A stretch of DNA of 64,000 nucleotides, from the NCBI GenBank assembly GCA_003313425.1, contig NHZP01000031.1, forward strand, positions 434,001 through 498,000, written 5' to 3'. Numbering within the stretch: position 1 is the first letter of the stretch; every line of letters starts with the position of its first letter. The notes beneath the pieces were generated by a model that saw only the letters and a program-made list of their open reading frames with translations, ran no database searches and was not told the DNA's origin. Made by a program: the position numbers and the translations under genes. Source of the stretch: Pseudopyrenochaeta lycopersici (lineage: Eukaryota > Ascomycota > Dothideomycetes > Pleosporales > Pseudopyrenochaetaceae). Of the stretch, positions 10,732 through 26,338 are shown in pieces.

Positions 10732-11871
10732 ATGAGCAACAAATTTTTCGTTCTCGAAGATGCCCGCATCACCGCTGCTCTAAAGCAATCCCTCGAACTT
10801 GGGGAGACAGGTATAGCAGTCGCAGCTTACTACCGTGGCAAACTCGTTGTCGATGCTGTTGCTGGAATGTTGTCACAGACGGGCAGGGACCCAGTAACAA
10901 AAGAGACTTTGTTTCCGATCTTTTCAGTTACAAAAGGCGTTACCGCCTTTGCCGTGCACATGCAAGCCGATCGTGGTCTACTCGACATGAACGACCCCGT
11001 TTCCAAATACTGGCCCGAATTTGAACGCAATGGTAAAGAACGGGTCACCATCGAAGATGCTCTTTCACATCAAGCGGGCATTCCACAGATGCCACTCGGA
11101 GTCACCCCTGAGCGCATGGCAGACTGGGAGTGGATGATCAAGCACATTGCCGAGTCGACGCCAGTCTTTCCGCCTGGAGAGTCGAATGCCTACCACATAC
11201 TAGTATGGGGTTGGATTCTTGGCGAAGTAGTGCGCAGGACAGACCCGGCGCATCGCCCCTTGGATGTCTTTGTCTATGAAGACATCTGTAAACCACTCGG
11301 TATCATTGACTTCTACCTTGGAGTTCCCAGTAGCAAGCTCGATAGGGTAGCGACGTTGTCTGGAGGTAACACCTTTGCTATGATTGACGAGCATGGAATT
11401 AGCCCGGCCGCTGTATTTCCGGGCTCCGAAGTACGCAACATGCCCGTCGTGCAGCAATGTGTCGACCCGAGTGCCGGTGCAATTGCTACCCTAGTTTCGG
11501 TTGCACGGATTTTCGCAGTAATAGCTGAAGGTGGTGAACTCGACGGAGTTCGGCTCCTCTCCAAAGAACGAGCCGCTGGTCTCACACGCTCACGGAAGGG
11601 AGCCCAAAATCCGGACAAAGTTTTGCCTTTTCCTGTTTGGTTCGGCGCTGCGGGTTACTGGCTCGGTGGTGAGCCCAATGTATCTGACCCTTTGGTTGGA
11701 GACCATCGCGAGATTGTCTACAGCCCTGGTGCTGGGAGGTCAGTTGCTTGGGCGGATCTTCGTCATAGGCTTGCTGTATCGATCGGCCACAACAACATGG
11801 ATTCGGTCATGGTCAAGACTAACAGTGGAGAGGATCCTCATCGTTATTGTTGCACATCCAGTGGCCTCTAG
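10732..11871 (+). CDS. Class C beta-lactamase-like serine hydrolase, 379 aa
   Basis: Cytosolic-type member of the beta-lactamase/penicillin-binding-protein superfamily, which in fungi includes esterases and LovD-like acyltransferases. The catalytic SxxK motif is SVTK at residues 65-68 (FPIFSVTKGV), followed by the family pattern of DMNDPVSKYWPEF and ALSHQAGIP. A tyrosine of the second motif may be in NAYHILVWGW. SPGAGRSVAWADL near the C-terminus resembles the third-motif region. There is no signal peptide. It is uninterrupted and about the usual length; the last ~20 residues may be altered by an unrecognised intron. Context suggests hydrolysis or acyl transfer in the same pathway as the BVMO. 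A cell-wall or antibiotic role is unlikely. Confidence 0.88.
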   Translation: MSNKFFVLEDARITAALKQSLELGETGIAVAAYYRGKLVVDAVAGMLSQTGRDPVTKETLFPIFSVTKGVTAFAVHMQADRGLLDMNDPVSKYWPEFERNGKERVTIEDALSHQAGIPQMPLGVTPERMADWEWMIKHIAESTPVFPPGESNAYHILVWGWILGEVVRRTDPAHRPLDVFVYEDICKPLGIIDFYLGVPSSKLDRVATLSGGNTFAMIDEHGISPAAVFPGSEVRNMPVVQQCVDPSAGAIATLVSVARIFAVIAEGGELDGVRLLSKERAAGLTRSRKGAQNPDKVLPFPVWFGAAGYWLGGEPNVSDPLVGDHREIVYSPGAGRSVAWADLRHRLAVSIGHNNMDSVMVKTNSGEDPHRYCCTSSGL

Positions 11872-12114
11872 AATCGATTCAAAAGTTCATAGTTCATTAC
11901 ATGTGTTGAATTGATCAATATATTAGAATATAAATCGTTAATGTGAACCGCTCGGAGTCGACTCATATTGTAATATACTTCAAACAGCCAATCTATAATG
12001 CTAATAGTTCTAATACTGACGTATTTCATCAAATACATAATAAAAGCTATTTTGTTTTATGATTCGAGCCCTGCTGAAGGGTCAACGCGGACCAGTCAAA
12101 CATTGCTCAAGGGA
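11872..12114. other. AT-rich 3' spacer
   Basis: A 243-base AT-rich spacer after the serine hydrolase, leading into a transposase relic. No gene is seen. Confidence 0.4.
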
Positions 12115-12570
12115 AAATAGCGCCCATCCAAGCTGTTACTGATATCAAAGAACCTGACGCATATAGCTTGTGGGAAAGGGAGGATACGCAGCAAGCTCTC
12201 TTAAAGGATTAATTTCGACGGTCGATTGAGGATGTTCCACTGCCAGTACTTGGCCCAGAAACACAGCTCTTAACCGGTGGTTGGATTGATAAAGGGCTCG
12301 AACTTACCCTTTCCTACTCGTATAGCAAATTAATATATTATTTATACCACCTATGTCAGCTGAGCCCGAGAGAGTTTTCTCAGCAGCTCGAAGAGCTATA
12401 TCTCTTTCTGTATTCAAGCTTGATACAGAGATAATTGAGCGTAGAGAGTGTTTGAAGTCGTCGGAAAAGAGTAGGGCTATTAGCAAGGGCCATTCTGAAT
12501 TTCTAGAGCAATCCGAGGATAGAGGAGCGTCTAGAAATATACAACAGGTGAGATTTAGCACTCCCCAAGC
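12115..12570 (+). mobile_element. hAT transposase relic (C-terminal part)
   Basis: The plus strand keeps the hAT dimerisation signature MSAEPERVFSAARRAIS (from ~12353) followed by an IIERRECLKS segment, as in fungal hAT transposases. Upstream fragments (DIKEPDAYSLWERE, WWIDKGLEL) fit the same family but are broken by stops and frame changes. Most of the element and its termini are not recognisable. It separates the BVMO/bZIP cluster from the dehydrogenase. Confidence 0.72.
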
Positions 12571-12964
12571 TGTATCACTAATCTGATTCGAACCTGAATT
12601 TGAATTTGAATTTGCATCAGTTTAGGTCGAATAGTATTCCATCTGAAAATTTGTTTCTTTGATTATTGTGGCCTACGTGCCTATCTGCTCCACTGCGCCC
12701 AACATTAAACTAGATACGTCTCTGCGTCTGCCCTCAAGTGCAGTCAATCGCACTGCGTGTAGAGTGTTTGTCATCTTAAATGAGTCAGCTTTATCTTGGC
12801 TTGTCGCTCGATATGATTCAGCGGCTTCATTGACGCTGGACGGCGTAGCACATGGATAAGATCAATTCCAACGGCGACTTATTGAAGCTTTTTGTAATTA
12901 CTCTTGTTTCTGCTTTGCTATCATACCTATTCCCAATCACATTCTCATCATCCTGTTGTATACG
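12571..12964. other. Upstream region of the dehydrogenase
   Basis: A 394-base spacer. Three tandem TTTGAA/GAATTT units (about 12596-12616) form a short simple repeat. The pyrimidine-rich stretch just before 12965 is a typical fungal promoter/leader. No gene is seen. Confidence 0.4.
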
Positions 12965-13831
12965 ATGGCTGAATCATCCACAGAAGCAGAGCGGAGGTTT
13001 CATGGAGGCGTAGCCGTTATAACTGGGGCGGGATCTGGTATCGGAGCCGGCTTTGCCTGCCGCGCTGGTGCACTGGGCATGACAGTTATAGTGGCCGATG
13101 TGTCGTCCGGCAGAGCTGAAGAAGTCGCCAAATCAATTCAAGAGGCCGGCGGAAAAGCTAAGGCGGAAATAGTGGACGTCTCCAAACCAATTGAACTCGA
13201 ATCATTCGCCTCCCGTGTATTCGACGAATACGGCAGCGTGCGTCTCCTCGTCAACAATGCTGGTATCGAGACGTTGGGCTACATTTGGGAAATCCCACTC
13301 TCGCGCTGGGAAGCGACGCTCAACATCAATATTCACGGTATCGTGCACGGATGTCGGGTATTCCTCCCCAAGATGATCGAGCTGAAAGAAGAGTGCTGGA
13401 TAGCGAATCTAGCGTCCATTGGGGCATTCGGCGTCATGCCCACACAGACCGCATATACTATGACGAAACACGCAGTTCAGTCGTTCACCGAGTGCTTGTT
13501 CCTTGAGCTGCAGTTGAAGGAAGTTCCGATATCAGTGTCAAGTGTCACGCCTGGTATGCTCAAAACGAGCATCTTTGAAGCTGGTGCGGGTGAGGGTGAA
13601 AATGATATAGGCAAAGCTTATCGGAAGGCTATGTTTGAGATAATTTCAAATTATGGTATGGATGTTGACGAAGGGTGTAGGTTGATTATCAGGGGTATAG
13701 CGGAGAAGAAGTTCTGGGTTGATACACAGCCGGATATGACAGACAGCGCTTTGCAACACAGGATAAAATTTCTAGCAGAGCGTCGTGATCCTGAGATTGC
13801 GGAAGGCGGAAAGCAACTATTAAAACTATAG
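12965..13831 (+). CDS. Short-chain dehydrogenase/reductase, 288 aa
   Basis: NAD(P)-dependent classical SDR. The Rossmann motif TGAGSGIG lies at residues 20-27, the NNAG motif at 97-100, the catalytic serine at about 151, and YTMTK (YxxxK) at 164-168. Single exon, no signal peptide. ATG 12965 is taken as the start; an in-frame TTG nine bases upstream is not a credible fungal start. ECWIANLASIGAF replaces the more usual GHIVNxAS pattern. Substrate unknown. A hAT relic on the left and an AT-rich relic on the right isolate it from both neighbouring clusters, so membership of either is uncertain. Confidence 0.9.
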   Translation: MAESSTEAERRFHGGVAVITGAGSGIGAGFACRAGALGMTVIVADVSSGRAEEVAKSIQEAGGKAKAEIVDVSKPIELESFASRVFDEYGSVRLLVNNAGIETLGYIWEIPLSRWEATLNINIHGIVHGCRVFLPKMIELKEECWIANLASIGAFGVMPTQTAYTMTKHAVQSFTECLFLELQLKEVPISVSSVTPGMLKTSIFEAGAGEGENDIGKAYRKAMFEIISNYGMDVDEGCRLIIRGIAEKKFWVDTQPDMTDSALQHRIKFLAERRDPEIAEGGKQLLKL

Positions 13832-15032
13832 TAGCCAATAGTTGTAAAATGCAGAAATAACGAACGTATTCTACAAGGCAAACAAGTTACTTGTACTAAG
13901 TCCTTTCCAAGCTGCTTTCCCCACGGCGATAGGTTGGTACGACAATGTAACTATCTCTACAGGCGAGGTTATTATCTTAGCATCGGCGCTGTAATATAAA
14001 ACTGTTAAACCTTAGAGGCTAGGAGCAGATAATGTTATCTCTCCTACGAGAGGGAGTAAAAAGGTAGCCCTCGCAAGGCTTATATCTATGTCTATTAAAC
14101 ACAGTATGTACAATAATTAATTTACAGCAAAATTAACTATTTCCTAACTTATTTTAAATTTAGTAACAATTATAGTTCATAGGCTACCTAGTAAACTCTT
14201 CTTTTAGCAAAAACTCTATTAATAATTTAAGCTAGAGATCCTATTTATAGTATATTTTAAAGTAACAAAGTAGAAGTAATTCTAGTTAAAGAGACTAGTC
14301 TATTTCTAGCTAGTAGATTCAAGGTTAAATTATAGGCATTTATTGCGGCACCCGGTGCCAGGTTGGAGCTGCCGCCATTCTGATTACTAATGCTGTGCTA
14401 GGCTCGGGTAGAGTCGCTATGCGGCTCGTATCTCGTTTACAAAGCTCACTCTACGTTGCAAAAGTCACAGGAACTTGAGATAGGGGTGACGATACGAGAT
14501 ACGATGAGCCTGGATTTGGTGGACCAAATCTCCTCAACCTTACTCCATGTCTCTAGGACGGAAGTTTAATTGACCACTCATATAACTACCAGCAGGCTTT
14601 CACCTATCGTTGTGCCAATTACGAGGCGTGCACACAGTTTGTAGGGTGTGGTGCATCGTGCATGGATCCAGATCGGAGCAACATGCTCATTGAATAATAG
14701 ACGCCTCTTACCGACACATCGATCACGGTAGATGGCTGGGCAGTTTTCACAAGACAACGATGTTCTTCCTGAGATTTGGATCAGTTTTGTACGGAAATAT
14801 TGCTTTGCGGGAGACTAGGTTCGATCTCACAGCAATGGGTATCGTGATTTGAACGCCTCGCTAATCATGGTACAAGTTCAGATGGAAAGAATGTCATTGA
14901 ACTCGCGCGGGTTTGGACTTGTCTGTAACCTTGAGAGCAATCCTATAAACTTCGAAAACGATTCGCGCAGACCCCGAGAAGATATATTGAAACTTCTAAA
15001 ACGATCCTTCAGAATCTCTCTACATCCTCGAC
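13832..15032. repeat. AT-rich RIP-like relic and gene-free spacer
   Basis: The tract 13980-14340 is AT-rich with dense TA dinucleotides and stops in all frames, as in the RIP-degraded transposons further right, but no family is recognisable. 14400-14850 is less AT-rich; GGCTCGTATCTCG near 14423-14435 faces an imperfect inverted copy at 14495-14510, possibly a decayed terminal repeat. An open frame at 14849-15121 overlaps the transporter 3' end and is not supported. Confidence 0.5.
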
Positions 15033-16827
15033 TTACTCCGTCGTGTTTCCCTTGCAATCCACCTTTTGCTCAGACACTACCATCTCCTTCTGTTTTATCT
15101 CAGCAAGCCCTTGGGCCTTGATGATGTATGTACTATCGAGCGCCTGTGCTCCATCAAAGATTTGGCTGACCTCCTCAAGTGTCATGCCTCGAGTCTCAGG
15201 GTAAGTGACATAGATAATGATAAGCCATAGGAGCAAGGCGCAGCAGAACATGATATAGTACTTCCACCTCAGGGATTTCAACGCTACCGGATTGACGAAG
15301 CCGTTGAAAAGGCCACTGCAGATTTGTGCCAAATTGAAGATGCTGAGACCTTTGGTGCGGAGCGAATAAGGCAGCACCTCGAGCAAGTAGGCGATAGGCA
15401 GCGGTTGCATGCCGAGATTGTAAAAAGCGAAAAATATAAACACCATGACCACTACGCCGATACTCAGCCCTTTATTGCCAGTGTCTTGGATTTGGTTTCG
15501 TGCTGCGAGGATAGTCCAGGTGGTGAAAGTCAACAACATGCCGATGTTGGATGTAAGGAGCAAGAATCGCCTGCCAAGGCGGTCAACGAGGGTAGCGGAG
15601 CCGCAAGCAACAATGAAATTGAAGATTTGTAAGCCCCCATTGATGAGATTTTGTGTTTCGGGGTTGGTGATACCGCTGTCGGTGAGCACCAGAGCTAGAT
15701 AGCTCGTAATGAGCTGGTTACCACACCATTGAATGATGAAACCAAAAGAGGCAACAACGAAGAGACGGTGACGGTTCCCCTCTAGAGTTGAAATGTTGGT
15801 TAGCATTACCCTCACAGCTATAGTGTCATAAAAGGGTTAGACTTACTCGTCCGGAAGAACTGGAGGTAGGAGGCAGATTCCATCGAGCGTTCAAATTCGA
15901 TAGCGCTGGTAATCTCCGCTACCTGTAATCGTACGAGCTCAGTCGGTTCTTCGGTTCCACAGTGATGTTTGCTGAGAATCTTTGTAGCATCTGCAGTGCG
16001 ACCATTGGCAATGAGCCACCTAGGGCTTTCCGGCACGAACCAGATGCAGGAGATCTGGAAAATAGAGACTAAGGCTTGAAGGAGGGAAGGGATGCGCCAG
16101 CTCCAGCTGTTCTGCATCTCGAAGGTTCCGTACGTTGCCCAAGCAGCAACAATGGCCCCTAAATACTGTATAGAAGTTAGCGAACTAAAAATCAAAGCCG
16201 GAAGAGAAGGAATTAAACCACGAGTAGATGTGGTGTCGCTTACCCATGTAGTGTTGTAGATAGCGGTGATGATAGGCCGATGTGTTGGGTACGCCAGCTC
16301 TCCGAGTAGTGGAGGTGCAGCGGTTGCTACAAACATACCGCCCAGACCGATGAGGAACCGGCCAGCTACAAACATGGCCATGTTATTAGCAAACCCTTGT
16401 ACAGCCGCAGCACCGATGATCGAAACAGAGCCGATCATGATAGGGATTCGACGTCCAAATTTATCTGAAATAAAAGGAGCAATTGGCAAAGCAACCACGC
16501 CACCGATGGTCTGCATGTTGACCATGACACCCAGGATGCCCCCAGCAGGGTGGTTGAAATCTATCGTTGCATCAGGTATTAGCTTTCACTGGTCTATACA
16601 GGTAGTGCAACACAGGAACAATGCGGTTGCTTTTACGACTAACCTTCTTTCCATGCCTGGACCGTCTGGATCCCGTTGAGCATGCTACCATCGAAACCAC
16701 CAACGTAACTTGACAAGAATGGTACCAGGAGGACCAAGTTCAGTCTGACCAGATGAGGTACGCGCCACCATGATTTATTAGTGCAGAGCTCTTGAACTCT
16801 CAGTTCGCCATGTTCGGGGGTCTCCAT
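15033..16827 (-). CDS. MFS sugar transporter (lactose permease/cellodextrin-transporter type), 522 aa
   Basis: Twelve-helix plasma-membrane sugar/H+ symporter. Exons 16827-16644, 16560-16244, 16165-15847 and 15781-15033 total 1,569 nt in frame. Signatures include GGFDGSMLNGIQ in helix 1, DKFGRR after helix 2, GRFLIGLGG, PESPRWL before the central loop, DRLGRR after helix 8 and PETRG at the end of helix 12. Met27 of the longest frame (16827, AGG before ATG, G after) is preferred because it gives the usual short hydrophilic N-terminus; an upstream ATG at 16905 exists. It is divergent from a cytosolic GH43 and near a cytosolic GH1, so uptake of short xylo- or cello-oligosaccharides is likely; the exact sugar is inferred. 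Confidence 0.92.
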
Positions 16828-17195
16828 CCTGTACAAGTGTGGTATTCCTGGGAGTAGAGAAGAGTGTTCAGAGAAAGCAGTGAGTTGAAACGTTGGTAAC
16901 TTCAAAGAAATTTTGGAGGTGGAAGCTGGAGAATAAATAGGTCGAGGTCCTGCCTATGAGCTTACGACGTCCTTTCCTCACATGCTGATCTGCATACTGG
17001 TCTGCAGGCCCTCACGATACGATTCGATTTCCGCACTAGACGCATCACCCCATGGGGTATGGGCCAGACTTCCAACTCCAGTGTCAGCTTGCTTAGGCGA
17101 GTGAGCTAAGGTAATGGAGGGGTTTGTGACTGAAAACTCAGTTGGATTCATTGTGGCTGATAGCCGTCCTGGATGTATTGTTTGGCTGAGTCAGG

Positions 17196-17202
17196 TTTAG
17201 CC
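17196..17202 (-). promoter_or_regulatory. XlnR/Xyr1-type box (GGCTAAA)
   Basis: TTTAGCC on plus; exact consensus on minus, about 370 bases from the transporter start. Confidence 0.45.
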
Positions 17203-17489
17203 GAGAGATCGGTCGGGTGAGCCAGTCCAAAGCACGAATGCCAAGTCCATATTTGCCCGAAACCAACCACACATTCCGCCGAGATCTACCGGGTTACACT
17301 AGGTCTATCACCAAACTCAATGTTATGGTTGCGAAGTCACAAGCACGATCGCGGGTTAACGTGACCTTGAGGCGTTTTCTGATATGACGAAATACTAGAC
17401 ATTACTTATTTTGCATTGAACAGATGGAGAACGCTCTCTGCATTCAAGCAGGACACGATTTTTCCGCCTCTAGTCTTGCTAACTGAGGC

Positions 17490-17533
17490 GGCTAACATAT
17501 TTAGACAAGGTGTGGCGCAGAATCTCGGCTAAA
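17490..17533 (+). promoter_or_regulatory. Paired XlnR/Xyr1-type boxes
   Basis: GGCTAA at 17490-17495 and GGCTAAA at 17527-17533, both forward, about 400 bases before the GH43 start. Two same-strand boxes within 45 bases raise the chance that they are functional. Confidence 0.5.
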
Positions 17534-17838
17534 TATTTCGGTGAATCTCAACATATCCTCCGCATATACTGCCGAGAGATCTTATGACCTTCGAAAGTTC
17601 CTGAAGATATTCCCGTTGCGGTTCTGCGATCCTTTGACTTCGGTGGACCACGCTCTTGAAAAGACCTTTCTGTTAGATCAGATGAGCGCGTGTCCCCCGC
17701 TCCTCATGTACAGATCCAAAACTAGCTCCAAAAGTGTATGGGTTCGTCCCCTTCAGCCAGACATTGCTTATCCGAGGAGCATCCATCGGCCTCGGGGTTT
17801 TACAAGATAACCAGCAGATTGTGCAAAAGTGTACGTGA

Positions 17839-22571
<4,733 letters not shown>

Positions 22572-23034
22572 ACCATGGAGAGCCGGGCATGATAGAGATC
22601 AAGAACATCTGCCATCCCAAACTGTTTTCAGAATATACACATCAAATGGTTTTGCATCAAATGCCGATGTTCGCTTTTGTGTCTACTGTATTTCATTGTG
22701 TCGATGCAAGTATAGTCAATTGAGTGAATACACAGATCATCTTCAGGTGATCCAGTTCGAATGTCAACACGGGTTTAAGGGAATACTCATTGCTAAGAGT
22801 ATTAACTAAACTCTAAGTCAAGGCGATAGAATAGAGGGGCAACTACCATAGTACGATGCATAATCTAGTGGCGGCGCCGAGTGGTGCGAAGCCTGGGCGA
22901 TTCGTGACCTTCCGGTAAGAGCGAATTTAGCCGAGACAACCCCTCCACATAAGAAGCGTAACCCCCGGCGAATCTCATGCGATGCTTCTCTAATTATCCG
23001 ATCTATACTCTCGTCTTTGCATGATTCCACTGAC
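22572..23034. promoter_or_regulatory. Upstream region of the Zn2Cys6 gene
   Basis: 463 bases between GH1 and the regulator. It holds one TTTAGCC (22926-22932, GGCTAAA on minus) about 100 bases before the regulator start. Confidence 0.4.
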
Positions 23035-24915
23035 ATGATTCGAAAGTCCATGGCTTTACTAGGCAAAAAGCGGGCTTGCGAGTCATGCCGTCGTCGCAAA
23101 GTTAAGGTGGGGCAATGCGACCTGTGGATACGTTGGAACATTCTCGCTGACAGGGGACTGCAAGTGTGATGGCCTGCCGACTTGTCGCAATTGCTCTTCA
23201 GCAGAGACACCATGCCAATACTCAGCCCCTAAGAAGCGGGGTCCCAAGCCAGTTCGATGGCGAGACAATCGCCACAGAGAACATCCAGGCTCAACCTCTC
23301 CAGTCACTGACGTTTCCGGAGAGGCCGAGAGTCCGGTACTGTCGCCTGCGCGTGAGCCTCTTCTCTACCCAGCGTCCGACAACAGTCCAGCATTTAGCAG
23401 CGTAACGGCATATCCCCTGATTGCGCCGCTTGGGAGTCAAATGCAGACTGCTGTCAAGCTCCATCTAGACCTCTTGGCGGGATTGGCTGTTGCTGCTCCA
23501 TCCGACACAGCCGCATCGATCGCAAATCACTGTATTCTCTTGTATACCCAGTACGTTTTTGGGGCAATTCCAGTGTGCCACGAACGCACACTACGAGCGA
23601 CTGTGGATCGCTGCTTCATCCCGCCAGAGGGCGGAGATGACCGCTCTGAGTATCTGTCACGGATCTTTCGCTGCTTCGATGCTGATAGCGAGCGGGAGCG
23701 AGTCAGGGTTTTGAGAGACATCACGCTTCTTACAGCTCTTTGCGCAGCTGTGGCATACGTCGTCCCCATAACTCTACTACCAAATAAGCACCTTCTCGCT
23801 CCGCTTTTCCTCCGAGCATCGAGAGCCACGTTTAATATCTACGAGGACTACGATCTCGAGCATCCTGACTCCTCATCACTGAGCATCCGCCTGTTTTTCT
23901 CGTCAGCGATCCAAGTAGCCACGGGAAAGCACGGACTAGCATTCCACATTTTGAATGAAGCGGGTCTCATCGCATTGAGGATGCGTCTGTATGATGAGAG
24001 CTCGCTCGAAGAGCTGGATCCTGTTGAAGAAACTCTTCTCCGAAATTCCTTTTGGCAACTGTACGTCTGCGATAAGACTGCCTTCGTCATGAAGGGTCGT
24101 CCTGTTACGATCCACGAGACTTTGTTCGAGTCTGGACTAACTCTCCAAACACGTTCACAAAGCTCTGTTCCACTTTTTAATAATGTACTGCAGTCTGACA
24201 ATGCCGCGATAGCAGACCATCTGTCCGAGGGGTTCCACATTATACGACGCCTGTGGGCAATGGCTGCCAGGGTCATTCAAGTAATGGAGTCAACTCCTAA
24301 GAGGACATGGGACACATCAGATGATACAGAAGCTTCTCGTCAAAGAATTGCGCAACTATCGGAAGCCTACTTTGAAACCGTCACCTTAACGAATGACCCC
24401 CCTCTCTTGGCCCAATCATCGGAGGGATCATCTCCATACGTTGACCAAGATACAAATCACCACTTATCCGAACTCTTACAGCGGCAGCGGACCAGTTATC
24501 TAGTTTCCCTTCACTGCGTAAAAATATTTGTTATGAGTGCTGCGGTCCAAAGTGACATGGCCGAGGTGATGGGCCTAAGCGCAGAACCACTGACGCTCGC
24601 TATGAGACAGATCGAGTTGGCCCAGGATTTCTGCAACGTTCTCGACAGCGTTCCATTTTTACATCTTCAGGCGGAGGGGGAACAATGCGTAAGTGTACCT
24701 GCAGAAATACGCAACAATCTCTTATGCGGAAATCGACCCGCTTACTTTCTTTGTCAGCGCAGGCCGAAAAGATCAGAAGAGTCGGAAGCTTATTGCTTAG
24801 GCTGGAATGCAGCACTGAAGATAGAACGGTCAAACTACGGGCGAACCACAGTGCCATGCGCTTGATTGGCATCTTGGTCCGATTGGATTCGAAAGCATCG
24901 GAACTACTGGAGTGA
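23035..24915 (+). CDS. Zn2Cys6 transcription factor, 582 aa
   Basis: Fungal-specific zinc binuclear cluster regulator with a middle-homology region. Exons 23035-23106, 23165-24688 and 24763-24915 give 1,749 nt in frame. The first intron interrupts the zinc cluster between ...RRKVK and CDGLP; spliced, it reads C-x2-C-x6-C-x5-C-x2-C-x6-C followed by basic KKRGPKPVRWR. The middle domain contains LRNSFWQLYVCDKTAF and GRPVTI, typical of fungal_trans domains. Met6 (23050) is an alternative start. Placed after the GH1 gene in the same direction, it is a candidate local regulator of the transporter/GH43/GH1 genes. Confidence 0.9.
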
Positions 24916-25534
24916 TAAAATGGTTTCTAGCCGCGAAAAATATTATTGTGCTCACTCTGCTGACAAACTGGAATGTTGAACCTTTAGCAGCGCTCGAAGC
25001 CTCTCTCAGGACAGGTATTTCAGACTGACCGCCTGCAAACCTATTACTCCGAGAACTATTTTGACTAAGAATTAGTGTCTGGCATATTTCCCTGCTCTTC
25101 TAACTTTCCCCGGCAAAGGATCTGACTCATATTCGCTGGTGGCAAGATCTAAAGGACAGAAAATGCATAGGAAAGGGAATCTTTACTTTAATGCCCGGGC
25201 AAACCCGCAGTAATTCACCAGTCTTTTAGTCGCACACTGCGCTTCATCGAATGAACACACCCTGGGATCTCGGCCATACGCCGCAAGCTTGGCATCCTAC
25301 ATTTGCGATTGTATTCCTTGCGTTTATGTACTAAAATCGTATAGAAAGACGCATAGTCTTCTCCATGAATCATAGAATACACGTTGAGCGCTCGGCCTCG
25401 AGAGCTATTGGGTACCGCAAGTACGCGCGCTAAGATTCCCTCTTATTGAGTCCTCTGTCGACTTAACGAACCATCTTATAAACCTTACTCCATATCTACG
25501 TTACGGACCGACTCATCTTAGCAGCATCGTTATC
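24916..25534. other. Intergenic, no gene seen
   Basis: About 620 bases between the regulator and the GH78-like fragment; ordinary composition, no domain-bearing frame. It should include the promoter of the truncated gene. Confidence 0.5.
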
Positions 25535-26338
25535 ATGTCTCTCGAACATGACTGTACTTGGATGTGGCATCCGCAGTTCCACGAAGACTTTCCCGATACA
25601 TCCGGCCTGCCCGTCCATTTTAGGAGAGAGTTTGAGATTGACTGCAAGCCCCCGGAGAATTTCGTCATCCAAATCACAGCAGACACTAAGTACAAATTCT
25701 ATGTGAATAATGAGCAAATTTCATTTGGCTCTGTCAAGGGAGATGCTAAGCTGTGGTTCTATGACGAAGTCGACTTCGGGCCATTTTTAAACCAGGGGCA
25801 AAATTACGTCGCGGGACATGTTCTACGTCTGTTTTATGATGCAAGTTATGCTCCGTCTCTTCCTCGACTTCCAACTGGTGTTCTTGGAGTCAGCACTCAA
25901 AGGCAAGACGAGTCTTTAGTCTCTTTGCTACAGAGCAGCGAAACGTGGGAAACAGCTATTGATCCACATGGCATACTTAGGGGAGACGAACCAGAAGACT
26001 ACTTTCTTTACACCTATGAATATGCGAACATCATCTCTAAGGAAAAGTTGAAGTGGCACCACGTCAAGCTACTCAGGTTTAAGAACCGCACTGGATACAA
26101 TCCCCCTTGGAATCTAGCTCTTCGGATGATACTAAAATCCCGCATTCGACGAGCCGCATTGACCTGAGTTCGTAACGTTAAGAGTGACGTATCTTCGCAG
26201 ACTTCGCAGGCTAAACTTTGTGGTACAGGCATGGCGACAGATGATGAAACAAGCCTTGTGCTTGCACCGAAAGGATTGCATTCAATAGAAGTCGAAGCTT
26301 TTAGCCGCCCACGGCCTTTGTCCGATATAGGTTCCGAC
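25535..26338 (+). pseudogene. Truncated GH78-like (alpha-L-rhamnosidase-like) gene
   Basis: The first ~185 residues look like the N-terminal beta-sandwich of fungal GH78-like six-hairpin glycosidases: CTWMWHPQFHEDF, VHFRREFEI, QITADTKYKFYVN, then FGSVKGDAKLWFYDEVD. At RTGYNPPWNL, where the family continues into its next domain, the frame degenerates and stops at 26165. A further in-family-looking fragment (SLVLAPKGLHSIEVEAFSR) lies at about 26240-26320 before the AT-rich tract begins. The catalytic (alpha/alpha)6 barrel is missing, so the gene should be inactive. Loss may come from a repeat insertion followed by decay. Confidence 0.7.

Noticed and set aside
12956..12964. N-terminal extension of the SDR from a TTG codon
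   Set aside because: Nuclear fungal genes start at ATG; the ATG at 12965 is only nine bases downstream and gives the usual SDR N-terminus.
14818..14835. GGTTCGATCTC as a possible tRNA T-loop
   Set aside because: No matching acceptor, D-arm or anticodon stem could be built around it.
24689..24865. Unspliced C-terminus of the Zn2Cys6 protein
   Set aside because: A canonical GTAAGT...GCAG intron (24689-24762) gives an amphipathic, more family-like end; the read-through version is possible but less likely.
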